Assembly: GCF_001411555.2 (NCBI RefSeq)
Contig: NC_049909.1
Coordinates: forward strand, 10,485,485-10,549,484
Length of the DNA stretch: 64,000 nt
Direction: 5' to 3'
Source: Juglans regia
Taxonomy: Eukaryota > Streptophyta > Magnoliopsida > Fagales > Juglandaceae
Shown: piece by piece, positions 55,832-64,000 of the stretch
Layout of the letters: each line of letters opens with the position of its first letter
How positions within the stretch are numbered: position 1 is the stretch's first letter
Translations under genes and position numbers: made by a program
The notes under the pieces: model-generated
Databases searched by the model: none
What the model saw: the letters and a program-made list of their open reading frames with translations, nothing else
What the model was told of the DNA's origin: nothing

Positions 55832-56007
55832 TGGAAAAACGTTAGATAAAATCCTAGAGTGTGGAAATACTACGTACTTCTATTTAAAAAACAAAAAGAA
55901 AAATATAGAATTTACATAAAAAAATTACTTTTTAATAGTGAACCCTACTCGTTTTCAAATAGAGTGCACGATACTTGTGCACTTATGACTGTTTATTGCA
56001 TTACTAA
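55832..56007. mobile_element. Foldback MITE-like repeat, copy 2
   Basis: Begins GGAAAAACGTTAGATAAAAT and has a left arm CCTAGAGTGTGGAAATACTA that folds back loosely on TAGAGTGCACGATACTTGTG near 55960. It shares the ..AAAAATTA.TTTTTTAAT... centre and the following GAGTG.GC..GA..TTGT.CAC word with copy 1. Confidence 0.55.
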
Positions 56008-56800
56008 AAGATTCGTACTACATGTAAAAAAGTCATACTACATGTACTTACGGTTTTACTTGCAATTTTGCTAGTTTTCTTTTGAAATTCAAATTTTGAA
56101 ATTTAAATTTCATGATTTTTAGCATATCAATAACTGGCATTTGAAGAAGTAGACTTTTTGTAAGTTTTTTTTAAGTACATTTAGTATTTTCCTAACTCAA
56201 ATATTTGGGTCTTGTAGAAATCATTGCATGAACATAACATACCAACATCAATTAAGCCGCATGCATGTTGAAACCATTTGTTTGTCATAGGTCCAGTCAC
56301 AGCCCTTCCCAGCAGCACAGGCCTCTCGTCTTGCTCTTCCCCACGGTGTCGTCCAGGTCCGCCCAACGCCACCCTGACAAGCCAAGCTCACAAAGAACTG
56401 GCTGGAAGAAGCCATTTTGACAATGGCTTGTATCAAACTGTGATAAAAACCTTCATTGTATTTGTTTCCCCTCCAACGCCTCTCACCACCAAGCCTTCAA
56501 GCAATGCCATACCTCCTACATGCATCTCCCGAGGACCACCAGTAAGACTAACCACCACCTAATGCCCTCAGCTCCGCATAGCAACAACGTGCACCACCAC
56601 CCACCGATCCAGACCGGAGGACAAAGGCTGTAGGCCACCCAACGCACAAACGACCCCGCGTGATGCTTACTGCCATGTCTCTAACCACTGCTCTTTTCGG
56701 CACCAACCACTACCGTCTGGACGGCATTTCGCCCCCAGGTGAGCCTAAGCCTCTCCGCACCTGTAGCCTAGCCCTTATTCACACCTTTCATGTCAATTTA
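56008..56800. other. Unassigned region with GC-rich segment
   Basis: No gene can be supported. 56290-56770 is CCACC/CCAAC-rich like the promoter-side blocks of the long LTRs and could be a decayed LTR piece, but no LTR end is seen. Short frames on both strands lack any recognisable motif. Confidence 0.5.
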
Positions 56801-57322
56801 ACATGGGCTTTGTGCTTTGTTCCTAACCAAAAGATATTGAAATAATGTTTGTATGTTTTTATTGAATGAATATTACAATTAATATGTGGTGGCAAATATA
56901 TACAAGTGTAAGCCAACCAAGATCTCAGGATTAAAGTAAAGAATCTGTCAATATATAAATACAAATGGTAGCTAATTGTCTGCATGAATTAAGGAGGATA
57001 ATATCTATTTGTGAGGTGGAGCTTGATTCATGAGATAATTGATCGAAGCTTTCAATGTGGAAGATTTGTTGGCATGATGCATGGGAATTGCATGTGTGCT
57101 ATCACACCACTGCAAGCTCAATGGGTAGGAACAAATAGTGAGCTTGGAATAAAGTGTTCCAACTATAGGCTTAGTGAGTACATCAGTCGGTTGATCTTTA
57201 CCGAAAATAAACTGGACTTGGAGCTATCTAAGGCCAACTCTTTCTTGAACAAAGTGAAAATCAATCATAACATGCTTTGTACGAGCATGAAAAGGGGAGT
57301 TGACAAAGAGGTACATGGCTCT
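56801..57322 (-). pseudogene. Copia-E: RNase H C-terminus and probable LTR piece
   Basis: The minus strand from 57322 shows the end of copia RNase H: NSPFHARTKHVMIDFHFVQ, then FIFGKDQPTDVLTKPIVGTL. Beyond the stop region (56801-57010) is AT-rich DNA with AATAAA-like words that may be its LTR. The residues just upstream (LPPTLWCYNIGA) are found at 63089-63121, on the far side of the composite insertion 57323-63088. Confidence 0.78.
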
Positions 57323-57768
57323 TGTAACACCTCAATAGAAGGCCCAAACCACATGGCCTATACTCCAAAAGGACTAATCAATGATACAATTAGAGCTCCA
57401 TTAGAACCTTATAAAGAGCAAAAACTTCTCCTTCCCAAGCAATGTGGGATCCCATACACCACCTACTCTTATCCATATCATATGGGGTATCACAATCTAC
57501 CCCCCTTAAATTCTCGACGTCCTTGTCGGGCCTGTCCATTGTAGGTGGTACGGATCAAGTTCCACATTTCTGGTTGGGATAGGCTCTGATACCATTTGTA
57601 ACGCCCCAATGGAAGGCCCAAACCACGTAGCCTATACTCTAAAAAGACTAGTCAATGATACAATTAGAGCTCCATTGGAACCTTATAAAGAGCAAGAACT
57701 TCTCCTTCCCAAGCAATGTGGGATCCCATACACCACCTACCCTTATCCATATCATATGTGGTATCACA
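57323..57768 (-). mobile_element. T3: complete TRIM
   Basis: Two 172-bp LTRs (57323-57494, 57597-57768) around ~100 bp, with primer-binding site TGGTATCAGAGCC and AAGGGGGGTAGAT polypurine tract on the minus strand. The left flank GCTCT corresponds to GCTCC after T4 at 63089. The right side passes directly (after one base) into gypsy LTR7. Confidence 0.9.
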
Positions 57769-58435
57769 ATGTAACGCCTCGACCCCGAGGGTCTGGAGAG
57801 TTAACTCATAAAACCTGATAATCACTCTAACATGGCTAGAGTACTTCCAAATTCAAGAATATATCCATTTTCCCAAACCTCAAATCAAACGTAAATACTT
57901 CAATTAAATAAATCAAATAAACTCATTTATCCAATATTCAATCCAACAACCCAAATAAAATCAACTCTTCTTCATGTCTCAAATAACAACTAGAAATAAT
58001 AAAACATTAATATAGTCTCCATAAACCGTCTAAATCCATTGAAGCAAACTTAAGAAAGATAATTAACCTCCAACACCAACACTAATATCATGAGATACCC
58101 AACAACAAATCAATGCTAATCTTCTCTATAGACTCTAATACTGATCTTTAGCTGAGCCATCGATGTCATCTGAAATATTATGAAGATTAACGGGGTGAGT
58201 TATCAACAACTCAGCAAGCAGAGAGCATATACTAGCATGTAAACATGAGCATTTATAACATTTGATAAGCCGAACAAAACATTTACTTTCAGAATGCAGA
58301 AACAAAACTTGTACAAAAACATTAGAGCGAAATTTTCAGAAAAATATACTTATTCCAAAAAGAGAATCCGTTGGCATTTCTAAACTGAAACATTATAATC
58401 TTATCATCGCTTAATATCACATCGGGACGATACCA

Positions 58436-58790
58436 TGTTTAACCCCCGTGGTAAGGTTATAAACCACCATTATACCCGTGGTTGGGCCATATTCCATATT
58501 TCACCCCCGTGGTAGGGTTATAAACCACCATTATACCCGTGGCTGGGCCATTTTCCATATTTCACCGTGGTAGGGTTATAAACCACCATTATACCCGTGG
58601 CTGGGCCATTTTCCATATTTCACCGTGGTAGGGTTATAAACCACCATTATACCCGTGGCTGGGCCATTTTCCATATTTCACCCCGTGGTAGGGTTATAAA
58701 CCACCATTATACTCGTGACTGGGCCGTATACCATGTTTCACCCCCGTGGTAGGGTTATAAACCACCATTATACCTGTGGTTGGGCCTTAA
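58436..58790. repeat. ~60-bp minisatellite in LTR7 (6 units)
   Basis: Six units of TAGGGTTATAAACCACCATT + ATACCCGTGGCTGGGCC type, 56-61 bp each, with small deletions in two (CACCGTGG for CACCCCCGTGG). Same repeat as in LTR2 and LTR3, on the other strand, but twice the copy number. Confidence 0.95.
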
Positions 58791-59304
58791 CAGAAACAGA
58801 ACAGATTTCATCGAAAATCCGATCACAATCATATACAGAATCAGAACTTCATGCCAAGGTTCTCAGATGACACATCATTTCGAAACAAAATACTGAAAAG
58901 CTTCAGATCATTTCACATGTTCGAGATAAACATAAACAAAATATTCTCATTTGTTCATAACAAAACTTCTAGATTTTCATATTCGCTCTTTTACATAATT
59001 CAGAAACAAAGTGCACAAAACTAGCTCAAGTCTACACCAGTCATGACAGAAAACACTTTCTCTTATATTGAATTTATTCGTATGCAGAATAAACATCTGA
59101 GGTTGTTTTCAGATCATTTCTTTTCAAAAACAAACACGTTTATTTTCAAAGTCAACCTCATTTTATTTCTTTTATGCAAAACTAGTATATGAACCCCGCT
59201 TACCTGACTTCTTCGTATTATCAACACCTTGAGCCGGAACTCTAATAGTAACACCACCTAAACAAAAAGAACATATATCCAACATTTAATAACCAATCTA
59301 GTAG

Positions 59305-62300
59305 TGTGACGCCCCCAAATTCCGCTTGGGATCGGACGGACATTTGAAGCGTCGAGACATGCAACACAAGGTTACCTGCCCCCGTTCATGACATATAAAA
59401 TGCAATATTCCTAACATGCATCTAGCATTATGCAATATTCGCAGCGGATAATTTTTTTCTTCAGCCATACTATGCACCAAACTGAAATATCCCAAATACT
59501 TAAAACATACTTCATACATAATGACGTACTAAACAACTGAGATCACAACACTAGTCCAAAATGGTTGTGATCAAAAGAGTGTTGGAGATTGAACTCCACA
59601 AATACAAGTAGTAATCTGAGGTAACTACTGTACTACCATCTACGTCACACCATTGTTTAGTCGATCATTTCCAGTTGGTCGATTCTCGATTCTCCTTCAG
59701 ATCCTGTAACAAAATCTACCATTCGGGGGGAATGGTAGTTGGGACTACCACAGTGAGATTTGATTACAAATCTCAGCAAGTTAACAAGAAACTTCCACAC
59801 AGGTTAATGATGCATGCATGGCAGTAAAAGCATGAATGCATAATCAAATCATGAGTAATCATAGCATAACTTGACATACAACATAACATAACTGGCATAA
59901 CTTAAATTGAAATTGAAGTTTAGCATGAACGTGACTTGAAACATAACATGGATTTGAAACATAGCATGAACGTGAACTTGAGACATAACATGGACTTGAA
60001 ACATAGCATGAACGTGAACATGTATAATTTGAACATGAACTTGAACATAACTTGAACCTGAGCATGACATAACATAAATGTGAACTTGGAACATAACGTG
60101 AACGTGAACATAACATAACATGAACTTGGAACATATTCTTGTCTCATGGGATTACCATGATTGCGTGAACGTAAACTTGAACATAACATAACGTGAAACA
60201 TGACTTGAACTTGGAATCATATTCAATGGACTTAATCATTAAAGTGACCATATGGGTGCAACATAGGTCCCCTTGAGCCCTGTGTCCCTGCCGATTACCG
60301 CATCACATCACAGGTTTCTATACCAGCTGTGAGTGCGTTAATACATACTCCACAGTTGTTGCGGCTCTACGTATTCTACGTGTCACAATTGCTGTGTCTC
60401 ACGTAGTGTATGCTCCACAGTTGTTGTGGCCCCATACTTCATGCTCCACAGTTGTTGTGGCCCCATGACTTATTTGTTTGTGCCACACTTGCTGTGGACA
60501 TACGTAACATAATGTGTGGCACCATCGGCGTTAGTGCCTGGCGCGCTCCGGTGACCAGCTAATTAGGCCCCATTCGCAACCTGTTGACTGTACTTCGTCA
60601 ACCCAGAAAATTTCACACCTATTTAGACACTCCAGCGGGAACAAAGGAGTTCCACTAGGATATTACCCCATCCTAGCGCTTAGGGTCGTGATTGACATGA
60701 ATAACTTAACTGGCATACATGACATTTCGTAACGTGACGTAACATGAACGTGACATAAAAGACAGAAGTCCTGACGTAGCATAATGTGACATGAACTAAG
60801 ACGACATACATGACATACTTCGAGACATAAATGTAACAGAGAACATTTCATAACATGTCATACATGGAACATGCAACATTTCGTAACATGACATACCATA
60901 TAACAGACAACATTTCTTAACATGGCGTAACATGTGATAGTGAATATTACGTGACATGAAATACATGTAATAGATGGCATACTTAACTTAACATACTTAC
61001 AATGTATAGCAATACATGACAGAATATTTTGTGTAACAAATGAATAATTCATGACAGTATAAATTCTGTGTAACAGATAAATATGTAATGACTTGGCATG
61101 GCACATATAATAACATGCATGTATAGAATTTAGTTCCCTTACTGATCACTCATACACATTAAACTGATAGTAAGTTAAAAGTTAACTTACCTCGATCTTC
61201 GCGCTTCGAGACAAAACTCAAGTGCGATCACGAGAAACTGAAAGTAGTGATTTCTAAAAATTAGAACTTAATCACTAACAATTAGGAATATGGAGAAATA
61301 TCAACTTAGAGTAAAATTACCATTTTACCCTCTACATGTGGGAAAATGACCATTTCACCCCTAACTTAAGGATTTGCATCCTAACTCCAAAAATCACTAA
61401 AATTTACATACCTTATGTAAATTTTGTCATAAACTCAAATATTAATTCAGAAAAATTTAAAACTAAACACAACCATTAAAACTCTATATGGCCGAAACTT
61501 ACAAGGCTATTTCCTTTGATTAATTAATAGCATGTGGAAGTGATTTAATCAAGTGATTAAACACAATGCGATAAATCGGATTAGAAAATGTTTAGAGGCC
61601 AACTTTAGGGTTTTGGGGAAACCGTTTAGGGTTTCGATTTCAACAAAACTTTTCGGCTTTCAATTGGATTCCCACCATTTAGGGTTTCACTAGGATTGAA
61701 AACCTCTTTGGTCTGGCACAATTTGGTTGAGCAGATGAAACAAGGTTTTGCTTAAGTGGCATGATCTCACACCTTGATTCCTTCAAATCCAACAAACATT
61801 CCTCATGGTGCCAAGTGTCTAATATTATTTACTAAGTGTGGCTAAGATCTTGCCAAGTGTCCAAATAAAACTTCTCTAATCTAATTTGGACATTCCACAC
61901 TATGATTTTGAAATACTGCAATTGGTGCGCTTATCGAGGTTACTATTCATTCCGAAAAAGTGAATCATAAACTTAACACTAAAAATTCCTAACTATTCAT
62001 ATTAACCTACAATGAAAATATTATACCGAAATTCAACCTCGAAGTGCCCCTAAAAATAATTTCACAATTTCCAACAGACGTTTCGTCTGAAATTATGAAA
62101 ATAGGATATTGCACCATAAAATCCTAAATAATCCACTGAGTCTAAAGGCGTGGACCATAATGCATTCTGACACTTCTAACCACCTCAAATAAATAAAACT
62201 CATATTTCTAGCACCATAGTGAGTGATAACACTGACTATGTTGATAGACTAAAACCTATGCGATTGGTCAATTTATAAAAACTTATGGGGTTTTTACGAG

Positions 62301-62352
62301 ATTCCTGAAGTCAATAGAAATTCCACCAATGAATTTCTAGCGGGCTGTTACA
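59305..62352 (-). mobile_element. S4: solo LTR of a second subfamily, TSD AGTAG
   Basis: 3.05 kb, TGTGACGCCCCCAAATTCCG ... AGCGGGCTGTTACA, with AGTAG at 59300-59304 and 62353-62357. It shows the family architecture with different sequence: acceptor-like boundary 59704 (GTTACAG), a perfect 8-bp stem-loop at 59755-59774, tandem-repeat blocks 59850-61130, and a donor-like TTACCTCG (boundary 61190). No coding potential; methionine-rich frames over 59849-60201 are artefacts of the repeats. Confidence 0.9.
59850..61130. repeat. Tandem and dispersed repeats in S4
   Basis: Three blocks. At 59860-60230 degenerate copies of ACATGAACGTGAACTTGA-type units. At 60330-60500 copies of TCCACAGTTGTTGTGGCCCC. 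At 60680-61110 degenerate ACATGACATAC/GTAACATG-type units. Units vary too much to give one period. Confidence 0.8.
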
Positions 62353-62825
62353 AGTAGGCTGCTATTTATTGAGTAATAAATCAAAATAGTCCCTTCACAA
62401 CTCCATAACTATCTAACAATTAAACCCGAACAACTCTCTCTTCAAATCATTCGCATTTATAACCCAAAACAGCCACCACTTTCTATTAACACCAACAAAC
62501 TATAATTATTTCCAAAACCAACAACAGTAACTCCAATAATTAAAACATAAGCCAACCCAAATTTCACTTCCAACCTTCGAATAAATCAATTTCAGTGCAC
62601 GCATCAATACTCTAATAATTCAACAATTCAAAACTTGCACGAAAATTCAATACAACCAGCTCCAAAACACCCATCAATTTACACTAAAAAGTCTCAAATA
62701 ATAGTCCAAAATAATCTCATAAATCCATCCAAAAATCATACTCCTCAACATAAAAATTCCATCACAATCAACCACCATTAAAACAGTAACTCTATTACAT
62801 TTCATAGTCCAAACCTATCATTCAG

Positions 62826-63088
62826 AGCCTATCCCAACCAGAAATGTGGGACTTGAGCCGTGCCACCTACAATGGACAGGCCCGACGAGGACGTCGGGAA
62901 TTTAAGGGGGGTAGATTGTGATACCCCATATGATATGGATAAGGGTAGGTGGTGTATGGGATCCCACATTGCTTGGAAAGGAGAAGTTCTTGCTCTTTAT
63001 AAGGTTCTAATGGAGCTCTAATTGTATCATTGACTAGTCTTTTTGGAACATAGGCCATGTGGTTTGGGCCTTCTATTGGGGCGTTACA
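62826..63088 (+). mobile_element. T4: TRIM part (internal region + 3' LTR), forward
   Basis: The internal part starts inside the primer-binding site (CAGAGCCTATCCC) and ends with the polypurine tract TTTAAGGGGGGTAGAT. The LTR is 62917-63088, TGTGATACCCCATATGATAT ... GGGGCGTTACA. The left LTR is absent. It is inverted relative to T3, and the following GCTCC matches GCTCT before T3. Confidence 0.88.
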
Positions 63089-63121
63089 GCTCCAATATTG
63101 TAACACCACAATGTGGGAGGT
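63089..63121 (-). pseudogene. Copia-E RNase H, upstream piece
   Basis: Minus strand reads PPTLWCYNIGA, the residues that precede the HARTKH segment at 57322 in copia RNase H (family ..LWCDN.GA). Homology ends at ~63121 where other repeat DNA starts. Confidence 0.75.
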
Positions 63122-64000
63122 TGGTTATCGGTGCAAAACTGCAAGTGTACAGTATCGTAGTTTTATAGTAAAGTGATGAGAAGAATATTGTCCTCAGGGA
63201 TTGGTAACTTACTTTTGACAAATACTAAAATTATATTAATCTTGACTTTATTTAGAAAAGTCACTAAGATTTTTGTAATTGTAAATTAAAATAAAATTAA
63301 TTCAAAGAGAATACTCAAAGGAAAAGAAAGAAATTGTTTGAAAATCAAATCAATGGGAAAGAAAACTTCTAGGAAATCGATTTCACTTAATTCTTCACTA
63401 TGTTTTACTCATCTAACTAATTGAATTTAATTCTTTCTATTTGTTAGCAAATCTTCACAAACATCCAAAAGCCTCTTTCGATAGTCAATTGAAAATTATT
63501 CTTGTTCATCATTTTACACAAGAGTATGCAAATTAATAAAGTAAGAAATCAATAAGATCAATAATTTTAATACTACATAGGTTCATATAAGTCTTTCGAT
63601 CTCTATAATTACCTATGCCGAAATATCCATGATCTATCCTATAACTCCCTCTTTTGATAGCAAATCACAAGATTAAAATCATCTAATTAATGACCAGTTA
63701 ATTAGAAGCAATAAGTTCAGAATAAATCAGACAAACATAGAAGAGAATTACTTCAAATTAACATAGAAAAGCAAGCATAGTTCGAAACTAGATTACATTG
63801 TTTTCCTAGAATAAAGAAAATTTAGTTCATGCTACAAATTAAATTAAATATAAACGAATTCACCATAATTTTTCTGAGAGAAGAATAGAAGAAAATGAAT
63901 ACTGAAAATGCTCCTCGTTGTCCGCAGTGTCGTCCCTCACAAGCCGCAGCGTCTGAAATGAAAATCTAAAGAAATGCCCCTCTCCAAAAACTCTCCAATT
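63122..64000. other. Unclassified repeat-like region
   Basis: No gene. It begins GTTATCGGTGCAAAACTGCA, followed by AGTGTACAGTATCGTAG and GTCCTCAGGGATTGG. Sequences with this kind of GTACAGTATCGTAG..CAGGGATTGG arrangement are common near ends of plant retroelements, but I cannot name the class. The rest is AT-rich. Confidence 0.4.

Larger units (their letters stand above)
57770..62825 (-). repeat. LTR7: truncated gypsy LTR (reverse), split by S4
   Basis: Starts TGTAACGCCTCGACCCCGAG and runs to 59304, then 62358-62825. It has the acceptor-like boundary 58170, stem-loop 58197-58212, six ~60-bp minisatellite units (58436-58790) and donor-like boundary 59203. The promoter-side ~1 kb is missing: the sequence stops at 62825 where T4 begins. 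S4 interrupts it. Confidence 0.85.

Noticed and set aside
59849..60201. Three overlapping minus-strand frames with Met/His/Val/Cys repeats
   Set aside because: Direct translation of the degenerate tandem repeats in S4; all frames are open because the repeat lacks stops.

Overview
This window looks like intergenic, heterochromatic DNA from a eudicot nuclear genome, probably a woody species. That is an impression from repeat style, not a proven identification. It is AT-rich and contains almost nothing but nested plant transposable elements: Ty1/copia, Ty3/gypsy with Tekay-like ends, TRIMs, hAT and foldback MITEs. I see one intact protein gene, a germin-like protein (minus strand, 25426-26097). 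I also see the last two exons of what looks like a 5-formyltetrahydrofolate cyclo-ligase gene (minus strand, 32455-32763). There are no bacterial features, CRISPR arrays or RNA genes that I can support.

Layout. At 1-7811 a minus-strand hAT transposase pseudogene is split by an Ale-type copia element (Copia-A, 2194-6670) and a TRIM-like relic. At 7824-25267 lies a decayed minus-strand copia (Copia-B). It holds a solo gypsy LTR in its 3' LTR (7855-10881), a second solo LTR in its RNase H (11661-14282), and a complete-length copia (Copia-C, 16282-24148) in its integrase. Copia-C itself carries a third solo LTR (20065-23043). All of these insertions have exact 5-bp target-site duplications (TSDs). 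The germin-like gene follows, then a copia fragment (Copia-D), a Tat-like gypsy fragment with a TRIM inside it, and a diverged second copy of the germin-like gene's upstream DNA. The cyclo-ligase exons come next. At 32828-45924 is a plus-strand array of four related gypsy LTRs with a gag remnant and non-coding internal regions. At 46425-47289 is a gypsy integrase/LTR relic. At 47290-54912 is a young reverse-oriented non-autonomous gypsy element with two nearly identical 2.8-kb LTRs. From 54913 to the end are TRIMs, MITEs, a copia RNase H fragment split by a TRIM/gypsy/TRIM composite, a fourth solo LTR (59305-62352) and unclassified sequence.

The most interesting signal is the long (2.6-3.0 kb) LTR family that begins TGTAAC/TGTGAC and ends GTTACA. 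Different subfamilies share one architecture: a CpG-rich block, a CGGAC-loop-GTCCG hairpin, a strong splice-donor-like AGGTAAGC site, a subfamily-specific tandem-repeat block, a stem-loop whose sequence changes between subfamilies while pairing is kept, and then an acceptor-like TTTCAG. Several LTRs are mosaics of subfamilies. In the array the two LTRs that bound one internal region differ in their first ~0.6 kb but are almost the same over the remaining ~2 kb.

All element names (Copia-A to -E, S1-S4, LTR0-LTR7, T1-T4) are local labels. Boundaries marked by TSDs or by TG...CA ends next to a primer-binding site or polypurine tract are read directly. Lineage names come from remembered family features and have not been checked by a database search.
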